From assembly GCA_903837305.1 (NCBI GenBank), contig CAILUB010000002.1, positions 1 to 38,879 on the forward strand: a DNA stretch of 38,879 bases, given 5' to 3'. The position numbers and the translations under genes were made by a program. Below the pieces are notes generated by a model. It saw only the letters and a program-made list of their open reading frames with translations. It had not been told where the DNA came from and did not search any database. This DNA is from an uncultured Cytophagaceae bacterium. Its GTDB lineage: Bacteria; Bacteroidota; Bacteroidia; Cytophagales; Spirosomataceae. Numbering within the stretch: position 1 is the stretch's first letter; each line of letters opens with the position of its first letter. Shown piece by piece: positions 1-7,053 of this stretch.

Positions 1-222
1 GATCTCAAACTCAAATGGACAAATAAATCAATGCCATATAAAGAAATTTATGATAATCACAAACAAAATAATAACAATCTATCTAATAGAGAAGTTGAAT
101 TATTAAAGTTTAGATTTTCTAAAGATATAAAAAGCCAAAAAGATGCTGGTATAAAGTTTAATTTATCTAAACAAAGAATAGACCAAATTGAAAAAAGGGC
201 ATTGATGAAATTAATTTCTTAA
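1..222 (+). CDS. C-terminal piece of a sigma-70-like protein (region 4), 5' partial
   Basis: The reading frame is open to the left edge, so the ATG at 31 may be internal and the gene probably begins outside the window. Residues from LSNREVELLKFRF to RIDQIEKRALMKL match the layout of sigma-70 region 4, the helix-turn-helix that contacts the -35 promoter element: a helix, the degenerate turn KDAGIKFNLSKQRI, and the hallmark ending RIDQIE..AL.KL. It would act with RNA polymerase on promoters. The stretch is much more AT-rich than the rest of the window and faces opposite to most genes. A strong terminator follows at 244-273. It could be a phage transcription factor or a fragment of a host-type sigma factor. 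The family call is fairly safe; whether it belongs to the phage is not. Confidence 0.6.
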   Translation, partial: DLKLKWTNKSMPYKEIYDNHKQNNNNLSNREVELLKFRFSKDIKSQKDAGIKFNLSKQRIDQIEKRALMKLIS

Positions 223-231
223 TACTTGGCA

Positions 232-240
232 AGTGGATAA
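232..240 (-). promoter_or_regulatory. DnaA-box-like site TTATCCACT
   Basis: Minus-strand TTATCCACT differs from the DnaA-box consensus TTATCCACA at one base. It lies inside a 13-mer, CAAGTGGATAACT at 230-242, that recurs exactly at 14891-14903. The 15-mer at 233-247 recurs on the minus strand at 11728-11742. Its position after a stop codon and before a terminator gives no obvious promoter role here. Confidence 0.4.
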
Positions 241-243
241 CTG

Positions 244-273
244 AAAAGACAGCCCGAAAGCTGTCTTTTTTTT
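244..273 (+). terminator. Rho-independent terminator
   Basis: A perfect 10-bp stem (244-253 with 260-269, AAAAGACAGC/GCTGTCTTTT) closes a 6-nt CCGAAA loop and runs into eight Ts. It lies 22 bp after the stop of the sigma-like gene and would end plus-strand transcription. Read on the minus strand it has only four Ts, so it could be a weak second stop for the leftward operon. Confidence 0.85.
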
Positions 274-279
274 AGCATC

Positions 280-448
280 CCGAATTGTACGCAAGGGTGC
301 GGCGGACCATATTGTACTATCGCCGCTCAAACATACGCCTCCGCCGACTAATCCGACTTCGTGCAAATCCCTTTGCTTCGCTTTGATCTCAAAGAGGATT
401 TATTGAGGTAGGGTATGTCTTTGCAGGGTTATGCCTTGGCAGGCATAA
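280..448. other. Gene-free gap with hairpins
   Basis: No credible gene is seen. The gap is richer in GC than its surroundings. AAATCCCTTTG at 365-375 pairs with 390-401 with one bulged base, and ACATAC at 331-336 pairs with 413-418 around it, giving an interrupted rod. CGGCGGA near 300 can also pair with TCCGCCG near 340. TTATGCCT at 429-436 pairs perfectly with 441-448 over a TGGC loop, directly after the stop codon of the leftward ATPase gene. It has no T-tract, so it may protect the 3' end rather than terminate. Confidence 0.5.
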
Positions 449-1672
449 TCAGATATTTTCATTATAGCATACCCAGGCATCACGTAAAAATTTGACTTCC
501 TGTTTGCTTGGGTGTGGGAGTATATCAGGTGCTTCTTTAGTTAAAGGCGGGTATGTCTGAATATTGATATTCTTATTTCCCAGCCGGACCCAAGCCATAT
601 ATTCGTCAAGATCCAAAAAATCTTTCTTTTTTAAATCAAATAACCCGGCCATTCTGTCAGCTTCCTTGTCTCCTATTCTAAAAACTATAAAAGCGTTCAC
701 GTTGCCGAAAACCGATGAAAGAACCTTTGGCGATATTTCTTCAAAATCGTGATGTGCTAGTACCCAACCAACCTGCTTGTCTCGGCTCTTAGCAAGCATT
801 TCAGAAAAGTAAGGGCTGGCACATTCTTGAAATTCATCTACATAAACAATCAGGGGTTTTCTGTTCTTTATTTCAAATTCGCAATAGCTGACTATTGAAT
901 AAACGATTAAGTTAGATATATAAATTCTTGAAGTCCTTGACATTCGGCTGGTATCAACCAAGAGTGATTGATTATTTTCTAATAAGCGGTCAATGTAAAG
1001 CTCGTTCTCGCCAATAACAAAATCCCTCATTCTTCCATCGCAAATTTCCATTAGTCTGGAAGCTACACGCTTGGCGCTCTCAATCTTATCCTTGTTCCGT
1101 CTGATGTTCCTATCAAGTGCGTCAAACTCTTCCCAGTACCCGGCTACATTGGCAGGCATTTTATGGTTCTTCCGTGTTTTCTCGTAAAGCAAGAAGTCAA
1201 CCAGGTAATCAAGAGCTTTTTGATCATCTTTAAAAGCTCTTAACGCTTTACCAATTATCTCGCGCATTAATACCGTGCTTTCGGGGTTAGGACTAGTGAG
1301 GGTAACTAAAATGTCCAATACCTGGACGAACTCGGTAATTATATCATCTATGATATAACCCTGTTTTTTAAGCGGATTGATTACTATCGGATTGTTAATT
1401 GAAACGTAGCGGATGTTTTTGTCTTGGTTTAAATGGTGTAGTCTTTTAGAGCTGTCTCCTTTCGGGTCTATATAAACTATAGATATATCTTGGCTGATGT
1501 CATAATGAGCCATACGTTCCATTAAAACTGATTTACCCATTCCGGTTTTACCCAAGACGTAAGTATGGCTAAACCTGCTTTTCACCTTATTAATGATAGG
1601 CAAGTCTTGGTTAAGGTCTTGAAGTATGCCTAAATCTAACCTATATCTTTCTTGGTCTTTTCCGCTTTCCAC
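449..1672 (-). CDS. VirD4/HerA-type P-loop ATPase (coupling-protein-like)
   Basis: This 407-residue protein has a clear Walker A motif GKTGMGKS near residue 41, followed by VLMERM, and a Walker B motif LIVYVDEFQE near residue 280, which is the typical VirD4/TraG/HerA-FtsK arrangement. The stretch VYIDPKGD shortly after the P-loop is also typical of coupling proteins that thread DNA. There is no N-terminal membrane segment. The zinc-ribbon membrane protein encoded two genes upstream could be the anchor. The start is GTG and overlaps the end of the preceding gene by 37 nt, which suggests translational coupling. A DNA-pumping or mobilisation role is inferred. DNA packaging is unlikely because a separate terminase is present. 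Confidence 0.75.
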   Translation of the reverse strand: MESGKDQERYRLDLGILQDLNQDLPIINKVKSRFSHTYVLGKTGMGKSVLMERMAHYDISQDISIVYIDPKGDSSKRLHHLNQDKNIRYVSINNPIVINPLKKQGYIIDDIITEFVQVLDILVTLTSPNPESTVLMREIIGKALRAFKDDQKALDYLVDFLLYEKTRKNHKMPANVAGYWEEFDALDRNIRRNKDKIESAKRVASRLMEICDGRMRDFVIGENELYIDRLLENNQSLLVDTSRMSRTSRIYISNLIVYSIVSYCEFEIKNRKPLIVYVDEFQECASPYFSEMLAKSRDKQVGWVLAHHDFEEISPKVLSSVFGNVNAFIVFRIGDKEADRMAGLFDLKKKDFLDLDEYMAWVRLGNKNINIQTYPPLTKEAPDILPHPSKQEVKFLRDAWVCYNENI

Positions 1673-2370
1673 TTTTTAAAATCCACTTCGTTCTTTTTTT
1701 CTTCTACAATCTGCTCGGATAAACGTGCTTTCTGTTTAGTTTCTTCAACAACATAACCCTTGATAGCTTCCTGCATTTCAAAATCATTAAACTGCGTTCC
1801 GTTGGGATTAAATATTGATGATGTAATATAGGTTTGCAAAGTAGGTGGCATTGCTGATATGTCAATCTGCGTTAAAACCATTTTCATAAAATCGGCTTTA
1901 GCAAGCGCTTCTTGTGTTTTAGCTGACTTTAAATTAACATCTGCCATAGAATTTAGATTTGCTATCTCAAGAGCTTTTAACTGATGCTTCCTGCCCTCTT
2001 GTTCGTCACTAATAGCTTGTAATGCGTTTTGATGTTGAGCTAATTGAAGCTCTGCTGCTCTCTCTGCCTGTTGAAAAGCTCCTGCTATAAGCATTTCTAA
2101 AACTTCCTGATTAACGGCTAATTTAGCTTGTAAATTAAGAATTGCTGTATTGGCTATATTGATTTTTTCAATATAAGTTGTAATGTGGTCAATTCTTCCC
2201 TGGTCGTATCTCCAATGCTTAGATCTCCACCATTTTGAAATTCTGGTCTTAGGATTGGGGGTTTCAAGCATTTGATTTAGCTCTTGAACCAGATTAACGT
2301 AATTCAAGTTTAGGTCTGATAAATTGAATTGCCCGATACCTTTTTCTTTGTCTGCTTTCGTGTATGCCAT
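1636..2370 (-). CDS. Helical, coiled-coil-rich protein of unknown function
   Basis: I do not recognise a family in these 244 residues. The middle and C-terminal parts (about 60-165 and 205-244) are rich in Ala, Gln, Glu, Leu and Lys in heptad-like patterns, for example AERAAELQLAQHQNALQAI, and the tail is strongly charged. There is no signal peptide or membrane segment. It sits between the zinc-ribbon membrane protein (its ATG touches that gene's stop at 2370) and the ATPase, overlapping the latter by 37 nt. The three probably form one operon, and this protein may bridge membrane partner and ATPase. That role is inferred from position only. Confidence 0.6.
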   Translation of the reverse strand: MAYTKADKEKGIGQFNLSDLNLNYVNLVQELNQMLETPNPKTRISKWWRSKHWRYDQGRIDHITTYIEKINIANTAILNLQAKLAVNQEVLEMLIAGAFQQAERAAELQLAQHQNALQAISDEQEGRKHQLKALEIANLNSMADVNLKSAKTQEALAKADFMKMVLTQIDISAMPPTLQTYITSSIFNPNGTQFNDFEMQEAIKGYVVEETKQKARLSEQIVEEKKNEVDFKKWKAEKTKKDIG

Positions 2371-2906
2371 TATAGTACTATCTCCTTTTCGCAGTATTCA
2401 CAAAAAACAGTTTCAAGATATCTTTTACAATGTTCACACTTATCAGTTATATAGCGTTCTCTCGTTTGCACATTATTACAATGGTCGCAAGTCCATTTTG
2501 TATAGACTAAAATGCTTTTATCGCATTCCTTATTAGGGCAAGCAACATATTTTAAGGGAAATATTTTATGAAAAATAGATAAAATAGAACCAAGTAATAA
2601 CCCAAAAGCAACTGTATTTAAAAGCAATATATATAAAAGTGTTCCTATTAATTGGCTATTGTAAACTTGTTCTTTAGAAAATGGAGATGGCCAGAATAAT
2701 GGCCAAGTAAAGAATGTGTTTGAAGTATCGACAAAAACTCTCCAGGTCACAAAGACAGGGAAAACAATAAATATAGTTACTCCGAATAAAATTCTATAAT
2801 TATCTCTAAACTGAACTTTTTTAGCGAAATCAGACGCAAATAAATTTCTTTCCAAATAGTCTTTCAAACCTCCACCCCTCCCATTCTTTTTTGATATTTC
2901 CAACAC
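2370..2906 (-). CDS. Membrane protein with C-terminal double zinc ribbon
   Basis: The 178-residue protein has two hydrophobic segments (about residues 38-60, FGVTIFIVFPVFVTW, and 85-112, LIGTLLYILLLNTVAFGLLLG). A cysteine-rich C-terminus follows with CPNKEC, CDHC, CEHC and CEYC pairs, enough for two zinc ribbons facing one side of the membrane. The annotated ATG overlaps the upstream gene by 77 nt. A TTG at the second Leu of LKDYLER, about 12 nt after a GGTGGAGG sequence, is a possible later start. It is probably the membrane component of the ATPase module. Function is unknown. Confidence 0.6.
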   Translation of the reverse strand: MLEISKKNGRGGGLKDYLERNLFASDFAKKVQFRDNYRILFGVTIFIVFPVFVTWRVFVDTSNTFFTWPLFWPSPFSKEQVYNSQLIGTLLYILLLNTVAFGLLLGSILSIFHKIFPLKYVACPNKECDKSILVYTKWTCDHCNNVQTRERYITDKCEHCKRYLETVFCEYCEKEIVL

Positions 2907-3507
2907 AAAGAACAGAGAAGCAAAACTGTTCTTCGGTGCAATACTTTAGTCCTAGTCTGTCGCTGTAAGTTTTCCACCACTTCTCGTATATAGATTTGTC
3001 TTTAGCCAGTATCTGATATTTATCTCGCTTCTGATTTAGGTAGTCGTGCCAATTAGGTTTTTCTTCTTCTATCTCAAGAAATACAAGTTTGTAGGCGTTT
3101 TCTTTTTTGTAAATAATAAGAGCGTCAGGGATTAAGAATGAAAAATGCGGAAATAGTGCAGTGTAAAAATCTTGTCGCTTAAATTCTTTTAATAAAAAAT
3201 CTGTAATTAGTAAAGAGTGTGCTGTAAAATTATTAACTGGTATTTTTACAAGGGTATAATAAGATTGGTCTTTTAGTATCTTATGAGTTTGTTCCGTTAT
3301 GGAATAGACTTTATTAAAGGTTAGATATCCGTTGTCAGTAAGCCATTTAAGTTTCTTGGGCGTTCCTAGCTTGTTATTAAAGGCGTTTAGGTGTTCTTTG
3401 GTCGTGTATCGGCAGATATAAGCGAAATAAAAAAAATCAAACAGTTGTTTGAAAGATGAACCTTTTGTAAGGTCGTTTAGGTCGGGGTATTTGTCCTCGT
3501 TCCGCAA
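2830..3507 (-). CDS. Replication-relaxation family protein (winged helix plus PD-(D/E)XK-like domain)
   Basis: The first ~75 residues look like a winged helix (TTKEHLNAFNNKLGTPKKLKWLTDNGYL). The second half has the nuclease-like core of the family: a conserved Asp in IPDALIIY and an acidic strand FLEIEEEK, followed by a helix ending in YQIL. Family members are plasmid and integrative-element proteins involved in replication or relaxation, often beside coupling-type ATPases, as here. The start appears to be TTG with no SD. A TTGACA sequence lies on the minus strand about 35 nt upstream. A second relative is encoded at 10270-11025. Confidence 0.6.
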   Translation of the reverse strand: MRNEDKYPDLNDLTKGSSFKQLFDFFYFAYICRYTTKEHLNAFNNKLGTPKKLKWLTDNGYLTFNKVYSITEQTHKILKDQSYYTLVKIPVNNFTAHSLLITDFLLKEFKRQDFYTALFPHFSFLIPDALIIYKKENAYKLVFLEIEEEKPNWHDYLNQKRDKYQILAKDKSIYEKWWKTYSDRLGLKYCTEEQFCFSVLCVGNIKKEWEGWRFERLFGKKFICV

Positions 3508-3688
3508 TTTATAGGTTTTACTATGGTGTTTTGTTTAATGTCAATAACTTAGATGAGTTTTTATAGGTTTGTATAATGGCGTAGCTGTTTGAATGAAGCC
3601 CGTGCGTTCATTGACTGTCATCAGGCAATGATAAGGAGGGGTTTATTGAAACACTTCATCTTAGGGCGGGTTTGCTTGGGTTTAAAAT
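3508..3688. other. Gene-free, partly palindromic leader with possible promoter
   Basis: No gene is seen. On the minus strand TTGACA (3540-3545) resembles a -35 element, but no good -10 sits at the usual distance, so the promoter is uncertain. AGATGA near 3552 pairs with TCATCT near 3649 and the adjoining GTTT with AAAC. AATGAA near 3592 pairs with TTCATT near 3607. These give an interrupted rod of about 100 nt between two leftward genes, similar in style to other gaps in this window. Confidence 0.4.
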
Positions 3689-4150
3689 CTATCCGTATTT
3701 TTTAATCGTGCTTTCTTTTAAATATTCACTCATGCTCTTCTTCGCTTCTCGTATGTTCCTTATGATCTCATAATTCTGCCAGGCTTTTTCGCCTCCGTAT
3801 TTCTTTTCCAGTTCGTTTAATTGTTCGTCTAACTGTTCCATTTTACTTTTGGTCTTTTCTTTATCAAAATTTATAACTCCAGTTCTACTGTTTACCGTTC
3901 CTGTTATGGGTATTTTAATCATATCCGATTGTATCCATTTGTAGCCGATAATCACACCCTTTGCGTTCTTAATCTTCTCGCATTTCACATTACTACCTTG
4001 TGCTTTTCTGTCATTTCTCGTTCTTCTTTCAAGGTTGCTCATCTTATATCTGTATTGTTTACATATCTGTTCAGCTTCATCTAAAGTCAAATAACCAGGG
4101 TATTTTGCTTTTAAGGCTTCCTCTAATTTTATTCTTAATCCTGTTTGCAT
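3689..4150 (-). CDS. Hypothetical protein, possible winged-helix and coiled-coil tail
   Basis: The protein is 153 residues from the ATG at 4150, chosen because it lies 4 nt after the stop of the zinc protein. An ATG at 4174 would add eight residues and overlap that gene. Residues 1-60 (ALKAKYPGYLTLDEAEQICKQY...MSNLERRTR) resemble the small DNA-binding domain seen in phage replication-organiser proteins, and residues 105-150 form a charged helix (MEQLDEQLNELEKKYGGEKAW). I do not recognise a named family. No SD is visible, and the upstream stop may couple translation. Confidence 0.5.
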   Translation of the reverse strand: MQTGLRIKLEEALKAKYPGYLTLDEAEQICKQYRYKMSNLERRTRNDRKAQGSNVKCEKIKNAKGVIIGYKWIQSDMIKIPITGTVNSRTGVINFDKEKTKSKMEQLDEQLNELEKKYGGEKAWQNYEIIRNIREAKKSMSEYLKESTIKKYG

Positions 4151-4154
4151 ATAA

Positions 4155-4304
4155 TTATTGTTTATAATCGTCATCTTCTTCATCATAACAATCTTCACAA
4201 ACACATCTATCGTCAAAATCGTTGAAATAAAACCATTCACCTTTTTGTATTTCCTTTCCACAATCTCGGCAAGTGTCGCCGAATTGACTTATAAAATGTT
4301 TCAT
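4155..4304 (-). CDS. Small acidic zinc-ribbon protein (49 aa)
   Basis: The ORF encodes two Cys pairs, CRDC at residues 12-15 and CEDC at about 36-39, around GKEIQKGEWFYFND, which is the layout of a single zinc knuckle. The tail is very acidic (YDEEDDDYKQ). It lies in another frame than the N-terminal extension of the downstream gene, which argues that the extension is not real. Its stop is 4 nt from the next ATG. It is one of about seven tiny Cys-pair proteins in this genome. Function is unknown; nucleic-acid or protein contact is likely. Confidence 0.65.
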   Translation of the reverse strand: MKHFISQFGDTCRDCGKEIQKGEWFYFNDFDDRCVCEDCYDEEDDDYKQ

Positions 4305-4342
4305 ATGTTTATGTTAAAAAGGCGAACAGTAAGGCGTTTTAA

Positions 4343-4948
4343 TTAGTTTTTAGCCTGTAATAAGGGCTGATCTGGCACTTTTATAATGCCATTTTCTATT
4401 TCAAATTTCTCAAGGAATGGCAACTGCGGTATATCTATCCCTACACTTCGCCAATCCCTTGTCTGAATTGAAAGAATGATGTTTCGTTTCTCTTTGCTGG
4501 TAACGGCCAGGTTATACATCATTAGCGTGTTCTTCTCGATATCCAAGAAGTTTTTATAGTTCTTAAATTCAACGGTCTTTGATATTTTCTTGGCTGCGAT
4601 TAATTGCGATAATGTCGGTCTGTATGAATGCCCCACTAGGTTAAGGACAATATCGGGTTCATGTTCAACCTTTTCATTCACCACCTGGCAATCTCTCTTG
4701 TTAATTTCGTAGCCGAGCTGATCATATTGATTTTCCAATTCGGCTTTTTCTTTCTGATATTTCTCATACAATTCATCTTTGGCTTTCCGGATTTGACCTT
4801 GTTTTTCAATAAGCTTGTGAAGTCCCTTAGCCTTTCGGATGTTTTCAATTTCTTTCGTGGTGGCTTCTTTTAAAATGTCCGCTAAGCCATTGCGGATATC
4901 TGACAAGACTTCTCCCAAAGCCCTGTCAAGTGTGCGTGCGTTTGACAT
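4343..4948 (-). CDS. Hypothetical protein with central coiled coil
   Basis: The 201-residue protein has a long charged helix at about residues 28-85 (KEATTKEIENIRKAKGLHKL..., YEKYQKEKAELENQYDQL) and a mixed C-terminal half with no familiar motif. Its position, downstream of the NinB and SSB-like genes and the 3D-domain gene, suggests an accessory early function, but I cannot name one. Its ATG lies only 3 nt from the base of the 197-nt rod at 4952-5148, and the A-rich sequence that should recruit ribosomes is one arm of that rod. Translation may therefore depend on whether the rod is folded. Confidence 0.6.
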   Translation of the reverse strand: MSNARTLDRALGEVLSDIRNGLADILKEATTKEIENIRKAKGLHKLIEKQGQIRKAKDELYEKYQKEKAELENQYDQLGYEINKRDCQVVNEKVEHEPDIVLNLVGHSYRPTLSQLIAAKKISKTVEFKNYKNFLDIEKNTLMMYNLAVTSKEKRNIILSIQTRDWRSVGIDIPQLPFLEKFEIENGIIKVPDQPLLQAKN

Positions 4949-4951
4949 ACG

Positions 4952-5148
4952 TTTTTTTGTTAATAGTTAAATCGAGAATGACGCCTTACTGTCCGTCTCG
5001 CCCATTGGAAAGCAGCGGATACCTTGGAGCCTGTCAAGAATAAGCAGTTATCCATCACGGTATGTGTGGGTAACTGCCCTTTACTGGCTTTAAGGTGCTG
5101 CTACAATGGAAGAAGACGGACAAGTAGACATGACTATTAACAAAAAGG
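4952..5148 (-). ncRNA. Long rod-shaped inverted repeat; candidate structured RNA or origin-like palindrome
   Basis: The whole gap folds on itself. Paired segments from base to tip are 4952-4967 with 5133-5148 (16 bp, two G-U); 4986-4998 with 5114-5127 (13 bp, one bulge); 5002-5007 with 5104-5109; 5012-5016 with 5097-5101; 5021-5031 with 5086-5096 (11 bp, two G-U); and 5044-5055 with 5066-5077 (12 bp) over a 10-nt loop. That is about 63 pairs in 197 nt. The tip stem is built from CAGTTATCCA and TGGGTAACTG, two facing near-DnaA boxes. It fills the space between two leftward genes. Whether it works as RNA or as a DNA cruciform is not known. Confidence 0.55.
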
Positions 5149-5152
5149 TTTT

Positions 5153-5701
5153 TTAAAGTTCTATGACTGAAAGGTTTTGGAGTCCAAAATGTATTGCTCT
5201 GTCGATATCTTTATCCATAAAAACATCTATTCTGTTCGTATATCGTCTATTCATCCGGTCGGCTACGGTGCAATCGCCAATCTTGTCAATTCTTAATTTG
5301 GTTTTTAAAGGGTAGGCGTTTGTGGCAACTATGCACTCGCCTTTCTTGTATCTCTGGCAAATATCCGTCCCGTCTGCTGAGATGCAAGGGCTGGCGTCTG
5401 TTTGCTCTGATACGGAATTATAAGCGGATATTTCTCTGATCGTTCCCTGCTTTTCATCAGGGCAAATAACGGCGTCTAATGAGCAGAGGGGGTTTGCTTC
5501 TCTTTCAGATATTTCGTCAATTTCATTTGATACATTTTTATCTTGTCTGTGTGATATTGTATTCTTGATAAGGTATAAGCTATCTTGTCTTTGTTCTCCT
5601 TCATACGCTTCAACCCTGCTCGATATGCCTATGACGGCTATACCAAGCATTAAGGCGGTTAAAATTATTAATTCAGCTTTTTGCTGGTTGATGTTTTTCA
5701 T
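5153..5701 (-). CDS. Exported or membrane-anchored 3D-domain protein (peptidoglycan-related)
   Basis: Residues 10-28 (LIILTALMLGIAVIGIS) form a signal or anchor helix. Residues 90-182 match the 3D domain, a double-psi beta-barrel related to MltA/RlpA: SAYNSVSEQTDASPC, ATNAYPLKTKLRI, then DCTVADRMNRRYTNRIDVFM with its aspartates, and AIHFGLQNLSVIEL at the end. Related proteins bind or cut glycan strands. Very similar short 3D proteins are common in Patescibacteria, one reason to suspect such a host. It could help phage entry, lysis or superinfection control. It lies downstream of the recombination genes, away from the endolysin. No SD is visible. Confidence 0.7.
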   Translation of the reverse strand: MKNINQQKAELIILTALMLGIAVIGISSRVEAYEGEQRQDSLYLIKNTISHRQDKNVSNEIDEISEREANPLCSLDAVICPDEKQGTIREISAYNSVSEQTDASPCISADGTDICQRYKKGECIVATNAYPLKTKLRIDKIGDCTVADRMNRRYTNRIDVFMDKDIDRAIHFGLQNLSVIEL

Positions 5702-5717
5702 AAATTTATTTTTATTT

Positions 5718-6158
5718 TTATTTATTAAATTGTCGCTCTAATTCCTCTATGTTTGGAAATGGTATAAAAATTCCAGTCCGCTCGCCGATCATTCTGTTTA
5801 GCACTTCATACACTTTGTCAATCTCGTTTGATTTTAGCTGGGTGGTGCTTTTCTTTTTAAGCAATTCTTTTTGAATTGGTCGCCATAGATATTCTTTGGC
5901 GTTTATAGTGTCCCAGGGTATATCAATTTCTTGCTTCAATAATTTCTTCATATCAAACCCTGCGTCATTTAAGGCTTCTGATAGCTGAGTAAAATAAAGG
6001 TGTAGGGCTGCGTTTTGCTTGTCTGTGCGTGTTTTACGGTGTAGCTTGATGATTATATCTATCTGCTTGCCATCGAAGTTTGAAAGGTACTTTTTAAGCT
6101 GTGGCGTGTATATTATTTCACCGTCTTTTATTGTTGCTTGAAATTTAGGCTGGATCAT
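5718..6158 (-). CDS. ninB: NinB-like recombination protein
   Basis: The 146 residues match the NinB family: RKTRTDKQNAALHLYFTQLSEAL, then IPWDTINAKEYLWRPIQ, STTQLKSNEIDKVYEVLNRMIGE and the closing GIFIPFPNIEELE. In lambdoid phages NinB binds single-stranded DNA and assists RecF/RecBCD-independent recombination. It follows the annealing protein and SSB-like genes, so the three make a recombination cassette. No SD is visible. A small CGGTC/GACCG hairpin lies in the 61-nt gap upstream. Confidence 0.8.
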   Translation of the reverse strand: MIQPKFQATIKDGEIIYTPQLKKYLSNFDGKQIDIIIKLHRKTRTDKQNAALHLYFTQLSEALNDAGFDMKKLLKQEIDIPWDTINAKEYLWRPIQKELLKKKSTTQLKSNEIDKVYEVLNRMIGERTGIFIPFPNIEELERQFNK

Positions 6159-6219
6159 AAAGTTAAAACTTGGAGGAACGGTCTAGGTGTTACGCCGGAC
6201 CGCCCTCACTTCGTTTTAT

Positions 6220-6471
6220 TTAAAATGGCGGTTCTTCGCCTATTATCTCGATCTTGTCATCTTCCTGTTTCGGCTTCCAGTCATTAAGGTCGGCATAAAG
6301 CTTTCCCTCTTTGCTTTCCTTAATGTCGATGTTGACATAATTTGCTTCGTTGGCTTTGCTTTTAAGATACTCAATAAAAGTTTCTACCTTAAAGGATAGA
6401 TTAGCCTTTACGAAGTCGGGAGCGTTCTCACGTCTATTAACAAATAGACCTTTTACAAATTCTTTTTCCAT
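6220..6471 (-). CDS. SSB-like single-strand DNA-binding protein
   Basis: The ATG at 6471 follows the upstream stop by 4 nt and is preferred over the frame's earlier start inside the annealing-protein gene. It yields 83 residues. The body (FVKGLFVNRRENAPDFVKANLSFKVETFIEYLK ... VNIDIKES) matches small phage proteins that sit beside recombinases. The last residues, EIIGEEPPF, look like the acidic PF-ending tip by which SSB recruits partners. It probably protects single-stranded DNA for the annealing protein upstream and NinB downstream. The fold is not certain at this length. Confidence 0.6.
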   Translation of the reverse strand: MEKEFVKGLFVNRRENAPDFVKANLSFKVETFIEYLKSKANEANYVNIDIKESKEGKLYADLNDWKPKQEDDKIEIIGEEPPF

Positions 6472-6475
6472 TGTT

Positions 6476-7036
6476 TTATTCAGCCCACGCTTCAATTATT
6501 CTTTTAGCGTTGGCTTCATTTAGTTCTTTAGTGCTTTTAATTACGATACCCGATTTGTTGGCGATAAGATTTAAAATGTCTTCTTCTTTCGGGTTGTCGC
6601 CAAGTTCTTTTGCCACCTTACTTCTTAAAAGGTTTAGTCCTTGTGTTCTGAAGTGAATACATTGTGTTTGCGTTGTCTTTGATAATTCTGCTTTCTTAAC
6701 CTCATCTACGCTTGCCACGCTGTCAATTACTCCAATACCCATCATAGCCAGGGCTCTGCCTACTGCTGAAGTTTCCGCGTTCTCTAAAGCTGAAGTCTTG
6801 TTAATATATCCTTGTCCGACTACTGCTTGACTATATCCGGTAAATTCTCTCTGCTCGTTGGCGTTCGGTTTAACTGTGGCTTTTACAATTATGTGGTCGC
6901 TTGTCGGATCGCTGACTAATTGGGTGGTTATACTTCCATTTTCGTAATTATGATTAAAGTAAATTATTCTATCAGCTACCAAGACATATTCCTTGCCTTG
7001 TATTTTAATAGCTTTATCTTTTAAATCTTGTGTCAT
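6476..7036 (-). CDS. Rad52/ERF-superfamily single-strand annealing protein (putative)
   Basis: The N-terminal ~110 residues show the DdrA/ERF-like pattern: GKEYVLVADRIIYFNHNY, ENGSITTQLV, IIVKATVKP, and the diagnostic NAETSAVGRALAMMGIG near residues 87-103. The rest is a variable helical tail ending ANAKRIIEAWAE. Such proteins coat single strands and anneal complementary DNA during phage replication and recombination. It heads the annealing protein, SSB-like and NinB group. The family could also be a relative of uncertain activity, but the ETSAvGRALA signature is convincing. No SD is visible. Confidence 0.65.
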   Translation of the reverse strand: MTQDLKDKAIKIQGKEYVLVADRIIYFNHNYENGSITTQLVSDPTSDHIIVKATVKPNANEQREFTGYSQAVVGQGYINKTSALENAETSAVGRALAMMGIGVIDSVASVDEVKKAELSKTTQTQCIHFRTQGLNLLRSKVAKELGDNPKEEDILNLIANKSGIVIKSTKELNEANAKRIIEAWAE

Positions 7037-7053
7037 AAATTTATTTGAATAAA

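Noticed and set aside
4151..4261. N-terminal extension of the 190-residue frame
   Set aside because: The stretch is the shadow of the 49-residue zinc protein, whose Cys pairs are clear.
4952..5148. Retron, group II intron or MITE as the explanation of the rod
   Set aside because: No reverse transcriptase or intron motifs are nearby, no target-site duplication is visible at the ends, and pairing continues to the centre rather than being limited to terminal repeats.
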